NCBI GenBank assembly: GCA_963678465.1
Contig: OY782858.1
Coordinates: 248,001 to 312,000, forward strand
Origin: Paludibacter sp963678465
Lineage (GTDB): Bacteria > Bacteroidota > Bacteroidia > Bacteroidales > Paludibacteraceae
Length of the DNA stretch: 64,000 nt
Direction: 5' to 3'
Below are positions 27,252 through 35,068 of the stretch, in pieces. The position numbers and the translations under genes are program-made. The notes beneath the pieces were generated by a model. That model made no database searches. It worked only from the letters and a program-made list of their open reading frames with translations, and was not told the origin of the DNA. Numbering within the stretch: position 1 is the first letter of the stretch; each line of letters starts with the position of its first letter.

Positions 27252-27285
27252 ATGACCGTCCTACAAATTGACGGTCGTTTTTTTT
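27252..27285 (+). terminator. Terminator of dnaA
   Basis: GACCGTC (27254-27260) pairs with GACGGTC (27270-27276), extended by A-T and T-G pairs outside, with a T-run to 27285. It lies 49 bp after the dnaA stop. Confidence 0.92.
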
Positions 27286-27360
27286 GAACTTGTTGGGACA
27301 TTTCGGATGCCAATATGAAAAATAGTATTATTTTTACAGCCGAAATATAAAACAAACAAA

Positions 27361-27918
27361 ATGATTTACAAATTTACGGTGCTATCCGATGAGATAGATA
27401 ATTTTGTCCGCATAATTAAAATTGATCCCGAGGCTACATTTTTGGATCTTCATAATGCAATTCTCAAAAGTGTAAATTATGAAGCCAATCAGATGACTTC
27501 TTTCTTTATTTGTTCAGATGACTGGGAAAAAGGGCAGGAAGTTACACTAATAGAAATGGATTCGAGTTCGGAATACGACAACCTGGTGATGGAAGAAACC
27601 AAATTGGAAGAATTACTCTCCGACGAAAAGCAAAAACTGCTTTTTGTGTTTGATATTGTTTCCGACAGGGCATTTTTCCTTGAACTAAGCGAAATTATTC
27701 CGGGGAAAAATATAGAAGCAGCAGAATGCGTTACTTCTACCGGAAATCCACCCAAGCAGATTATTGACGATGAAGCTATATTCGCTGCCCCCAAGATGAA
27801 TCTCGACGAAAACTTCTATGGCGATGAGGATTTTGATATAGATGAGCTCGACGAAGAGGGATTTGGCGATATGAACTTCGACGACAGTACTCTTTTTTCT
27901 GAAGATCCGAAATTTTAA
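27361..27918 (+). CDS. Plasmid pRiA4b ORF-3-like family protein
   Basis: Product of 185 residues. The N-terminal half (MIYKFTVLSDEID, then FLDLHNAILKSVNY and a DDWEKGQE segment) matches the pRiA4b ORF-3-like family, also labelled IS1096 passenger TnpR-like. Despite the names there is no transposon here. The last ~55 residues are highly acidic (many D and E). The family has no established biochemical role that I can name. The gene has its own terminator and precedes miaA, a neighbourhood I have seen in related genomes. Identification of the family is fair; function unknown. Confidence 0.75.
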   Translation: MIYKFTVLSDEIDNFVRIIKIDPEATFLDLHNAILKSVNYEANQMTSFFICSDDWEKGQEVTLIEMDSSSEYDNLVMEETKLEELLSDEKQKLLFVFDIVSDRAFFLELSEIIPGKNIEAAECVTSTGNPPKQIIDDEAIFAAPKMNLDENFYGDEDFDIDELDEEGFGDMNFDDSTLFSEDPKF

Positions 27919-27941
27919 AACGCTACACAATCAGAGATAAA

Positions 27942-27977
27942 AAAACAGAAAATAGGGGAGCTTATTTTCTGTTTTTT
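27942..27977 (+). terminator. Terminator upstream of miaA
   Basis: A 13-bp perfect stem, AAAACAGAAAATA (27942-27954) with TATTTTCTGTTTT (27963-27975), plus T residues, ends only 7-20 bp before the miaA start. It may terminate the previous gene or attenuate read-through into miaA. Confidence 0.85.
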
Positions 27978-27983
27978 GCTATA

Positions 27984-28907
27984 ATGCAGATGCAAATGAA
28001 TAAAAACCGAAAAAATAAAACATTAGTTGTAGTGCTGGGGCCTACCGGAGTGGGAAAAACAGAACTGAGTCTGAAGATGGCCGAATATTTTGGCTGCCCG
28101 ATTGTTTCGTCGGATTCGCGTCAGTTTTACCGCGAGCTGAAAATAGGCACCGCAGCGCCCACCGAGGCGCAATTGCAACGTGTGACACATTATTTTGTAG
28201 GTACACATTCAATTCACGACGAATACAATGCCGGGCAGTTCGAAACTGATGTACTGGCATTGCTCGATCGCTTGTTTGAGCAGCTGGATGTGGTTATGCT
28301 TGTGGGTGGCTCTATGATGTATATCGATGCGGTGTGTAACGGAATGGACGATATTCCTGCTGTAGATGCCGAAACCCGTGAGTTCTGGGTACAACAGTAT
28401 GCCGAAAAAGGGCTTGCCTACATTCAGGGCGAATTGCAAAGACTAGATCCAAAACATTATGAAGAAGTTGATCTGAACAATGCTAAACGTGTTTTGCATG
28501 CACTCGAAATTTGCTCCATCACAGGAAAGCCTTTTTCGGATTTAAGAACAGGTTTGCGCAAGGAGCGCCCGTTTAATGTGGTGAAAATAGGTTTAAACCG
28601 TCCGCGTCAGGAATTGTACGAGCGCATCAACCAACGTGTGCTCGATATGATGAAGGAAGGCTTGCTCGATGAAGTCCGGCAGTTTTATGAATTTCGCCAC
28701 CTGAATACGCTCAATACGGTGGGTTATAAAGAGCTTTACGAGTTTATGGACGGGACGTGGCCGCTCGATTTTGCAGTGAGCATGATTCAGCAGGATTCCC
28801 GCCGCTATGCGAAACGACAGTTGACCTGGTTCAATCGCGACAAAGAAATTAACTGGTTTCATCCCGACGATGAAACGGCCGTTTTTGATTTTTTGAAACA
28901 ATTTTAA
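27984..28907 (+). CDS. miaA: tRNA dimethylallyltransferase
   Basis: Product of 307 residues (303 if the second ATG at 27996 is used; the four extra residues carry no motif). The P-loop GPTGVGKTELS near the N-terminus, SSDSRQFYRELKIGTA and the DDIPAVDAETREFW region are typical. It adds a dimethylallyl group to A37 of tRNAs that read codons starting with U. Stop is 21 bp before murB, so the two are likely one transcript. A strong terminator just upstream may limit its expression. Confidence 0.96.
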   Translation: MQMQMNKNRKNKTLVVVLGPTGVGKTELSLKMAEYFGCPIVSSDSRQFYRELKIGTAAPTEAQLQRVTHYFVGTHSIHDEYNAGQFETDVLALLDRLFEQLDVVMLVGGSMMYIDAVCNGMDDIPAVDAETREFWVQQYAEKGLAYIQGELQRLDPKHYEEVDLNNAKRVLHALEICSITGKPFSDLRTGLRKERPFNVVKIGLNRPRQELYERINQRVLDMMKEGLLDEVRQFYEFRHLNTLNTVGYKELYEFMDGTWPLDFAVSMIQQDSRRYAKRQLTWFNRDKEINWFHPDDETAVFDFLKQF

Positions 28908-28928
28908 TTCACTAAAATACTTATTAAT

Positions 28929-29942
28929 ATGATTATTCTTAAAGATGTACCATTACAGCAGTTCAATACTTTTGGTATTGATGTAAATGCCGCTTGTCTG
29001 ATTGAATATTTTGATGTGAAGGAGTTGAAGGAAATTTTGAAATCGAAATTGGTTGATTCACAACGGCTATTACATATGGGCAGTGGTAGCAATTTATTGT
29101 TTTTGAATGATTTTAATGGAGTTGTGCTTCATTCAATGATGAGATCAATTGATATAGTTGCGACGGATGAGCAATGGGTTTATGTGGAAGTTGGTGCGGG
29201 AGTTGTTTGGGACGATTTCGTGGCTTTTGCCGTACGCAAAGGTTGGGGAGGAATGGAGAACCTTTCACTTATTCCGGGCGAAACAGGGGCGGCTGCGGTG
29301 CAAAATATAGGGGCTTATGGTGTGGAAGTACAGTCCGTGATTGATCGGGTGAAAACTATTGAGGTCGAAAGCAGGAAAATTCGTGAATTTTCAAATTCCG
29401 AATGTGAGTACGGCTATCGCGAAAGTATTTTTAAAACAGCGCAGAAAGGGAAATACATAGTTACTTCTGTTGTTTTCCGATTGGAACGCGTACCAACATT
29501 TAAGTTGGATTATCAACATTTGGAAAACGAAGTGCTTAAAAACGGAGCTGTGAATTTAGAAAATGTTCGACAAACCATTATTGCCATTCGTCAAAGCAAA
29601 TTGCCCGACCCGAAAGTGGAGGGAAATGCAGGTAGCTTTTTTATGAATCCTGTGATCTCAAAAAGTCTTTTTACCCGTCTACAATCCCAATTTCCTGAAA
29701 TGCCTCATTATTATGTCTCGGAGACCAAGGAGAAAGTGCCTGCTGCATGGCTCATTGATCAGTGTGGCTGGAAAGGTAAACAAATACGAAATGCCGGGGT
29801 GCACGACAAGCAGGCGTTGGTATTGGTGAATAAAGGAGGCGCTACCGGTGCCCAAATCGTTTCTCTGGCAAAAAAAATACAGCAATCGGTAAAAGAAAAA
29901 TTCAATATTAAACTAACACCCGAAGTAGAATATATCAAATAA
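28929..29942 (+). CDS. murB: UDP-N-acetylenolpyruvoylglucosamine reductase
   Basis: Product of 337 residues, the longer type I form as in E. coli. FAD-binding motifs HMGSGSNLLF and GAAAVQNIGAYGVE are clear, as are the catalytic-site phrase GNAGSFFMNPV and the type I insertion containing CEYGYRESIFK. It reduces UDP-GlcNAc-enolpyruvate to UDP-MurNAc with NADPH for peptidoglycan synthesis. Its TAA stop overlaps an ATG (TAATG at 29940-29944) that opens a short repeat-encoded frame. No hairpin terminator follows; a 21-bp tandem repeat array fills the space instead. Confidence 0.97.
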   Translation: MIILKDVPLQQFNTFGIDVNAACLIEYFDVKELKEILKSKLVDSQRLLHMGSGSNLLFLNDFNGVVLHSMMRSIDIVATDEQWVYVEVGAGVVWDDFVAFAVRKGWGGMENLSLIPGETGAAAVQNIGAYGVEVQSVIDRVKTIEVESRKIREFSNSECEYGYRESIFKTAQKGKYIVTSVVFRLERVPTFKLDYQHLENEVLKNGAVNLENVRQTIIAIRQSKLPDPKVEGNAGSFFMNPVISKSLFTRLQSQFPEMPHYYVSETKEKVPAAWLIDQCGWKGKQIRNAGVHDKQALVLVNKGGATGAQIVSLAKKIQQSVKEKFNIKLTPEVEYIK

Positions 29943-29953
29943 TGCTTGGGGGA

Positions 29954-30121
29954 AGCTTCCGGAACGTCAGGGGGAGTTCCCGGCACATTACTCTAAGCTC
30001 CCGGGATGTTACTCAAGGTTTGCGGCACATTACGCTAAGCTCCCGGCACATTACTCTGAGCTTGCAGCACGTTACGGGAAGTCTCCGGAACATCAGGGGG
30101 AGTTCCCGTAAGATGATTTCA
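29954..30121. repeat. Tandem array of eight ~21-bp units between murB and mltG
   Basis: Units start at 29954, 29975, 29996, 30017, 30038, 30059, 30080 and 30101, each close to AGCTCCCGGCACATTACTCTA; the last is degenerate. The first and seventh share CCGGAACRTCAGGGGG. The array begins 12 bp after the murB stop and ends next to the mltG stop, so it fills the whole intergenic space between convergent genes. In one plus frame it stays open (29942-30130) and would encode seven-residue repeats such as SSRHITL. Confidence 0.92.
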
Positions 30122-30122
30122 G

Positions 30123-31178
30123 TTATTTAAAAATCTTTCTTGCGTCCAGCGCTTTCTGGTATTTGCGGGCATTGGCCTGATGCTCGGCATAGCTAACCGC
30201 GAAATTATGCTCGCCGTTCAGTGTTTCTTTGGCGCACATAAAAATATAATCGTGTTTTTTGTAGTTCAATACAGCATCTATTCCGTTGGGCGATGCCACG
30301 CGGATAGGTCCCGGAGGCAATCCATGGTTCCGATAGGTGTTGTAGGGTGATATTTTGAGAATGTGTTCTATTGTCAGCCTTTTGATGCCGAAATCGCCCA
30401 CTGCAAATTTCAGGGTCGGGTCGGCTTGTAGCGGCATATCTTTTTTCAGTCTGTTGATATAAAGCCCTGCCACCATAGGTCTTTCGGCTTTTCCATTGGT
30501 TTCCTCTTCCACAATGGAGGCCAACGTGCTCACTTCAACCGGAGTAAGCGGAATAGAGTCGGCTTTTGCTTTTCTTTCATCGGTCCAAAAGGCATCGTGC
30601 TCTTTTTTCATGCGTTCGAAAACTTCTTTGGCATCCAAATCCCAGAATACTTCGTAGGTGTCAGGAATGAAAAGTGCAATCGAAGTGTTTGGCGTCAGAT
30701 TGTAAGCGGACAGGAAAGCCGAGTCGTTCATCAATGCTACAATACTTGCCGAGTCGGCCATCAACTGTGTCGAAAGCCTTCCTGCCAATTGTTCTTTTGT
30801 ACGTATATTGTTGAAGGTGAGTTTTACCGGAGTTTGTCTGCCGCTGCGCAGGGTGCGTACAAGCTGAAAATTGTTCATGCCCGGGCGAAGCTCGTACCTG
30901 CCGGGGCGTATTTTTTTATACTTTAATAAGCCCGAAACTTGTTTAAAAGCTCCTGTATTTGTCACTTTTGCCTGTTCATTCAGCAAGGTAACCACATCGT
31001 CGAACGAACTGTTGTCGGGGATACATAAATAGGCTTTTTTGTTACCATCGGGCGAGATGTTAGGTGCAAAAAGAATATAGACAAAGTACAATACACACAC
31101 CGAAATAACAATTCCGCCTATAAGTATTATTTTGCCTGTTTTTTTGTTTTTTATTGATGTCAGGGATGCTTTAGTCAT
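30123..31178 (-). CDS. mltG: Endolytic murein transglycosylase
   Basis: Product of 351 residues from the ATG at 31178. The longer frame to 31220 would start inside a TATTTTTG -7-like box (31218-31225 on this strand), so it was shortened. One N-terminal transmembrane helix (about 14-36) precedes the YceG/MltG domain with the catalytic Glu in SIVEEETNGKAERPMVAGLY and the LQADPTLKFA and HGLPPGPI segments. It cuts nascent glycan strands in the inner membrane and helps set chain length. It runs convergent to murB. Confidence 0.94.
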   Translation of the reverse strand: MTKASLTSIKNKKTGKIILIGGIVISVCVLYFVYILFAPNISPDGNKKAYLCIPDNSSFDDVVTLLNEQAKVTNTGAFKQVSGLLKYKKIRPGRYELRPGMNNFQLVRTLRSGRQTPVKLTFNNIRTKEQLAGRLSTQLMADSASIVALMNDSAFLSAYNLTPNTSIALFIPDTYEVFWDLDAKEVFERMKKEHDAFWTDERKAKADSIPLTPVEVSTLASIVEEETNGKAERPMVAGLYINRLKKDMPLQADPTLKFAVGDFGIKRLTIEHILKISPYNTYRNHGLPPGPIRVASPNGIDAVLNYKKHDYIFMCAKETLNGEHNFAVSYAEHQANARKYQKALDARKIFK

Positions 31179-31359
31179 TGCTTCAGTGGGTTTGTAATGT
31201 TTTGAGTTTTCGATGCGCAAAAATAACTAATAGTTTCGATATTTTACAAAAACCGGCCTACAACAATTTGTTTTTATAAAATTAAGAACTAAGATTCAGA
31301 AAATCAGTTCTCACTTGCAGTGCCCTGCGAAATAATGGTTACTAAAGTGCAACTTTGGT

Positions 31360-31390
31360 TTTGATAATTGAAAATTCCTTCCTATATTTG
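31360..31390 (+). promoter_or_regulatory. Consensus promoter of tRNA-Ser
   Basis: TTTG at 31360-31363 and TATATTTG at 31383-31390 are separated by exactly 19 bases, a perfect match to the Bacteroidota housekeeping promoter. Transcription would begin some 15 bases before the tRNA. Confidence 0.9.
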
Positions 31391-31411
31391 CACCCGCAAA
31401 AGCGAAAGAAG

Positions 31412-31501
31412 GGAAGTTTGGGTGAGTGGCTGAAACCACCAGTTTGCTAAACTGACGTACGGGCAACCGTACCACGAGTTCGAATCTCGTAGCTTCCGCC
31501 A
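31412..31501 (+). tRNA. tRNA-Ser(GCT)
   Basis: Cloverleaf with acceptor GGAAGTT/AGCTTCC, anticodon loop TTGCTAA (anticodon GCT, reading AGC/AGU), a long variable arm GTACGGGCAACCGTAC typical of serine tRNA, and T-arm ACGAGTTCGAATCTCGT. Discriminator G at 31498 and an encoded CCA at 31499-31501. Its promoter is upstream and a terminator overlaps its last base. Confidence 0.97.
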
Positions 31502-31543
31502 ACAACGCCGACAATCAGAAATGATTGTCGGCGTTGTTTTTTT
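31501..31543 (+). terminator. Terminator of tRNA-Ser
   Basis: A perfect 16-bp stem, AACAACGCCGACAATC (31501-31516) with GATTGTCGGCGTTGTT (31523-31538), has a 6-base loop and a T-run. Confidence 0.96.
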
Positions 31544-31649
31544 GCTGAAATCCGGCTTAAGTTCTATTACACTAAAAGAATATATTAACTTTGCGGGAAC
31601 AAATTTGTAATGTAAATGCAATATTTTTGTAAAAACAGAGTTGAGTTCA

Positions 31650-31692
31650 TTGTCGAATCAAAAAGAATCAATGATTCCTTTTGATTCGACAA
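31650..31692. promoter_or_regulatory. 21-bp inverted repeat in the leader of the LTA-synthase-like gene
   Basis: The left arm 31650-31670 (TTGTCGAATCAAAA and so on) and right arm 31672-31692 match over 20 of 21 positions. No T-run follows. A TAACTTTG box at 31586-31593 would place it in the 5' untranslated RNA, 33 bp before the ATG. It could be an RNA hairpin that controls translation or a DNA operator; no regulator is identifiable. Confidence 0.75.
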
Positions 31693-31725
31693 TCAGTTAA
31701 TTATAAGTATATTCGAAATATTAAG

Positions 31726-33552
31726 ATGAAGAATAAATATGTATTGTTGTTAAGCACTTTTTTGCTTTTTGTATTGGTTTTCGTGTTGCAGAAGGTCGTG
31801 TTTATGCTTTATTATCACGGTATTTATGGCAATTTTGGTTGGACCGATTACCTGAAAGTGCTGTTTTACGGCTTGCAGCACGATGCTTCGGTAGCAGGAT
31901 ATTTTTCCGCGATTCCGGGATTTCTGATCATTGCTTCTTTGTGGGTGAAGAATAACATTATCCGCATTATTTCCATTGGCTATTTTGCACTCATTGCGGC
32001 TTTTATGGCTGTTGTTTTTGTTGTCGATCTTATTTTGTACGAATACTGGGGTTTCAGGTTGGATTCTACACCCTTGTTCTATATTCAATCTCCGGCCAAT
32101 GCGCTTGCCAGCACCAACTGGTGGCTCAATGTAATGGGCATTGCTGCATTTGCTGTGCTTGCTTTTATTCTGTTCAAGCTGTTTGAAAAGTTTTTATTCG
32201 TGGCTGATCATCGGAAGGGGACTGTTTCGAAAAAACTGATCAGTTCATTTATCATCTTATTCGAAGTAGCTCTGTTGTTTCTTCCCATTCGTGGTGGCGT
32301 AAAGGAGTCGACAATGAACGTTGGGAAAGTCTATTTCAGTAATGATTTAGTGCTGAACCATGCTGCTGTAAATCCGGCTTTCAGTTTGTTCGAATCGCTT
32401 ACGCTTGAGCAAAACTTCGAAAAACAATACCGCTTTATGCCGGAGGAAAAAGCAGCTTCAGTTTTTTTGCAGCTTCAGGGTCGACAATCGTCCGACAGTA
32501 TTCCTCAATTGTTTACTGCGAAACGTCCGAATGTTGTGTTTGTGATTCTCGAAAGCTTTATGTCGCTCAATATGTCCGAGCTGGGTGGAATGCCCGGAGT
32601 GGCCGTAAATTTAGATGCGCTCAGTAGGGAAGGGCTTCTGTTCACAAATTTCTATGCCAACAGCTTTCGTACCGATCGTGGTTTGGTGTCGGTGTTGAGT
32701 GGGTTTCCGGCTCAGCCAAGCACTTCTATCATGAAATACCCAAGAAAGTTGCAACATATGCCTTCATTTCCTTCGTCGATGAAACAAGCTGGTTATGATT
32801 TGCAGTATTTTTACGGAGGCGATGCCGATTTTACGAGTATGCGTTCGTACCTGAAAGTTTGTGGGTTCGACGATATTATTGAAGACGTGAGTTTCCCGGC
32901 TCAATTTAGAACAAGTAAATGGGGTGTGCCCGATCATTTGGTGTTCAGTAAACTGCTTTCGGAAATTAAAAATGAACAACAAGTGCCTTTTCTGAAAGTG
33001 ATACAGACATTAAGCAGTCATAATCCTTATGATGTACCTTTCAGAAAAAAGCTCGAAGATCCGTATTTGAACTCGGTGGCCTATACCGATAGTTGTCTGG
33101 GCAATTTTATTAAAAACCTGAAACAAACAGAAGCATGGAAAAATACGGTGGTTGTTTTAGTGCCCGATCATGCCATGCGCTATCCCTACGATATTGATAA
33201 TCGTGCGGTGGATCGATATAAAATACCGCTTGTAGTCATTGGTGGTGCGCTTAGTTCAAAAGGACGCATCGAAACCTATGGTTCGCAAATTGATATTGCA
33301 GCTACGCTTCTGGCGCAATTAAACATTGAACACCTTGCGTTTAAGTACAGTAAAAATATGATGGATGCTTCGTCGCCTCATTTCGGTTATTTTACCTTTC
33401 AAAATGGATTTGGTATGGTGACACCCGAAAATGAATATGTTTTTGACTGTGAAACCGGAAAAGAATATGTGAATACAGGACGGAAAAATGAAAACAAAAC
33501 GAAGGCAGAGGCTTTTATACAAACACTTTACAATGATATTGCTACTAAATAG
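31726..33552 (+). CDS. LTA synthase/sulfatase-family phosphoglycerol transferase-like protein
   Basis: Product of 608 residues from ATG 31726; the longer frame starts at a TTG inside the inverted repeat and was rejected. Four or five N-terminal membrane helices (to about residue 190) anchor a large periplasmic sulfatase-fold domain. Metal and nucleophile segments of the LtaS group are visible: LESFMSLNMSE, the Thr in SFRTDRGLVS, GGDADFTSM, LSSHNPYD and VPDHAMRY. In Gram-positives LtaS polymerises glycerol phosphate; in Bacteroidota the natural substrate is unclear and phosphoglycerol or phosphoethanolamine transfer to glycans or lipids is plausible. Family call firm, substrate unknown. Confidence 0.85.
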   Translation: MKNKYVLLLSTFLLFVLVFVLQKVVFMLYYHGIYGNFGWTDYLKVLFYGLQHDASVAGYFSAIPGFLIIASLWVKNNIIRIISIGYFALIAAFMAVVFVVDLILYEYWGFRLDSTPLFYIQSPANALASTNWWLNVMGIAAFAVLAFILFKLFEKFLFVADHRKGTVSKKLISSFIILFEVALLFLPIRGGVKESTMNVGKVYFSNDLVLNHAAVNPAFSLFESLTLEQNFEKQYRFMPEEKAASVFLQLQGRQSSDSIPQLFTAKRPNVVFVILESFMSLNMSELGGMPGVAVNLDALSREGLLFTNFYANSFRTDRGLVSVLSGFPAQPSTSIMKYPRKLQHMPSFPSSMKQAGYDLQYFYGGDADFTSMRSYLKVCGFDDIIEDVSFPAQFRTSKWGVPDHLVFSKLLSEIKNEQQVPFLKVIQTLSSHNPYDVPFRKKLEDPYLNSVAYTDSCLGNFIKNLKQTEAWKNTVVVLVPDHAMRYPYDIDNRAVDRYKIPLVVIGGALSSKGRIETYGSQIDIAATLLAQLNIEHLAFKYSKNMMDASSPHFGYFTFQNGFGMVTPENEYVFDCETGKEYVNTGRKNENKTKAEAFIQTLYNDIATK

Positions 33553-33555
33553 AGC

Positions 33556-33593
33556 AAAAAAAAAGCAGCAATAAAATTGCTGCTTTTTTTTTT
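33556..33593. terminator. Bidirectional terminator, LTA-like gene and tRNA-Asn
   Basis: AGCAGCAAT (33564-33572) pairs with ATTGCTGCT (33576-33584) around AAA, flanked by an A-run on the left and a T-run on the right. It serves the plus-strand gene and the minus-strand tRNA. Confidence 0.92.
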
Positions 33594-33594
33594 G

Positions 33595-33668
33595 CTCTCC
33601 CTCTTGGACTTGAACCAAGGACCCTCTGATTAACAGTCAGATGCTCTAACCAACTGAGCTAAGGAAGA
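33595..33668 (-). tRNA. tRNA-Asn(GTT), copy 1
   Basis: Minus-strand cloverleaf: acceptor TCTTCCT/AGGGAGA, D-arm GCTCAGTTGGTTAGAGC, anticodon loop CTGTTAA (GTT), T-arm CTTGGTTCAAGTCCAAG, discriminator G at 33595, no encoded CCA. Identical in sequence to the copy at 33826-33899. Confidence 0.97.
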
Positions 33669-33697
33669 ATGTTGTTGTGCATTTTTTTAATGCCCGA

Positions 33698-33728
33698 CAA
33701 AAGTAATACATTTTTATGAATTGAGCAA
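33698..33728 (-). promoter_or_regulatory. Promoter of tRNA-Asn copy 1
   Basis: On the minus strand, TTGC (33728-33725) is separated by 19 bases from TACTTTTG (33705-33698). The -33 element differs from TTTG at two bases but is the same in the second copy. Confidence 0.7.
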
Positions 33729-33825
33729 CACCTTGTTCAAAAAAAGAAATGCATTTTTTCTTTGAGGGAAATTTTTATCTGCACATGCTTTCTGATAAAA
33801 AAGCCGTACTTCTACGACGTTTTTG

Positions 33826-33899
33826 CTCTCCCTCTTGGACTTGAACCAAGGACCCTCTGATTAACAGTCAGATGCTCTAACCAACTGAGCTAAGGAAGA
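33826..33899 (-). tRNA. tRNA-Asn(GTT), copy 2
   Basis: Identical 74-base gene to 33595-33668, with its own promoter. The 157-bp space between the copies has no gene and no obvious terminator for copy 2; the flanks (TGCTCTCC at the 3' side, GAATGTT at the 5' side) are also shared, so the pair arose by duplication of a unit slightly larger than the tRNA. Confidence 0.97.
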
Positions 33900-33932
33900 A
33901 TGTTTATCTACATTTTTTTTACAAATGAGTTG

Positions 33933-33971
33933 CAAAAGTAATTGCTTTTCCTGAAATATGCAATATCTTTG
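33933..33971. promoter_or_regulatory. Overlapping divergent promoters: tRNA-Asn copy 2 (minus) and PfkB kinase (plus)
   Basis: Minus strand: TTGC (33963-33960), 19 bases, TACTTTTG (33940-33933). Plus strand: ATTG (33941-33944), 19 bases, TATCTTTG (33964-33971). The two occupy the same 39 bp; each -33 element touches the -7 element of the other, so polymerase could occupy only one at a time. Confidence 0.75.
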
Positions 33972-33994
33972 CAGAAAAATAAACGATTAATTTT

Positions 33995-34978
33995 ATGAAG
34001 AAAATTCTTGGAATGGGTAACGCCCTGACAGATATTTTATTGCGAATTGAAAACGATGAAGTGTTGGCCAAACTTAATTTACCAAAGGGAAGTATGCAAT
34101 TGGTAGATGGCGGGAAATCGAAAGAAATAACAACTCTTTTATCGGAAATAAGCCCTAGAATGGCTACCGGTGGATCTGCTTCGAATACTATAAACGGTAT
34201 CACAAGGCTGGGTGCAGCTGCAGGTTTTGTTGGAAAAATTGGAAAAGATGAGGTTGGCGAATTTTTCAGGAACGATATGCTCAACAATGGAGTTGTGCCT
34301 CATTTGTTGTACAGCGAAACACCTTCGGGGCAATGTACAGTGTTGGTTTCGGCTGATGGTGAGCGTACCCTGTGTACTTTTCTGGGTGCCGCCTGCGAAC
34401 TCGATGCAAAGGATTTAACTCCTGAAATGTTCGTTGGATTTGATATTTTTCATATTGAAGGTTATTTGGTACAAAACCATGAGCTGATTCGCACGGCCGT
34501 GAAAATGGCAAAAGAAGCGGGCTTACAGGTTTCGGTGGATTTGGCCAGCTACAATGTGGTGGAAGAAAATCTCAACTTTCTGAATGAAATCATTCGTGAT
34601 TATATTGATATTGTATTTGCAAACGAAGAAGAAGCGCGTGCTTTCACCGGTAAAGAGCCCGAACAAGCATTGATACATATTGCTGATCATTGTGATATTG
34701 CAGTGGTGAAAATTGGTAAAGAAGGCTCATTTGTTAAATCGGGAAGCGAAAGCGTACTAGTAAAACCACGTTTGGCTAATTGCATCGATACTACAGGTGC
34801 AGGCGATTTATATGCGGCAGGTTTTCTTTACGGTTTGGCTAATGGATATTCCCTCGATATTTGTGGAAAAATTGGTTCTCTTGTCTCGGGGAATGTAGTG
34901 GAAGTGCTTGGAGCCAAAATGACGGATGAGGTTTGGAAACAAATCCATACCGACATACAGAAAATTATTAGTGCTTAA
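33995..34978 (+). CDS. PfkB-family sugar/adenosine kinase
   Basis: Product of 327 residues. The ribokinase-like fold is shown by the Gly-rich ATGGSASNTINGITRLG near residue 50 and the C-terminal signature DTTGAGDLYAAGFLYG with catalytic Asp. The combination GNALTDIL at the N-terminus and these motifs is that of the adenosine kinase-like group of PfkB in Bacteroidota, which phosphorylate nucleosides or sugars. The exact substrate cannot be fixed. Its promoter overlaps that of tRNA-Asn copy 2. Confidence 0.87.
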   Translation: MKKILGMGNALTDILLRIENDEVLAKLNLPKGSMQLVDGGKSKEITTLLSEISPRMATGGSASNTINGITRLGAAAGFVGKIGKDEVGEFFRNDMLNNGVVPHLLYSETPSGQCTVLVSADGERTLCTFLGAACELDAKDLTPEMFVGFDIFHIEGYLVQNHELIRTAVKMAKEAGLQVSVDLASYNVVEENLNFLNEIIRDYIDIVFANEEEARAFTGKEPEQALIHIADHCDIAVVKIGKEGSFVKSGSESVLVKPRLANCIDTTGAGDLYAAGFLYGLANGYSLDICGKIGSLVSGNVVEVLGAKMTDEVWKQIHTDIQKIISA

Positions 34979-35027
34979 ATATCACAACAGAGATTATAGT
35001 TCTATCAGATTAATATCAAAAATTCTA

Positions 35028-35059
35028 CGTTGTATTTCTCTTTCAGGAGAAATACAACG
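35028..35059 (+). terminator. Hairpin between the kinase and transporter genes
   Basis: A perfect 13-bp stem, CGTTGTATTTCTC (35028-35040) with GAGAAATACAACG (35047-35059), has a 6-base loop and is followed by C and only four T residues. It most likely terminates the kinase transcript; since it ends 9 bp before the next start it could also attenuate the transporter gene. Confidence 0.65.
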
Positions 35060-35068
35060 CTTTTGCAA

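Noticed and set aside
27361..27918. Interpretation as a mobile-element gene because of its family name (IS1096 passenger, plasmid ORF)
   Set aside because: No inverted repeats, transposase or plasmid gene lies nearby; the gene sits among housekeeping genes.
29942..30130. 62-codon ORF overlapping the murB stop (TAATG)
   Set aside because: Its sequence is only the translation of the 21-bp repeat array; kept as a finding but not called as a gene.
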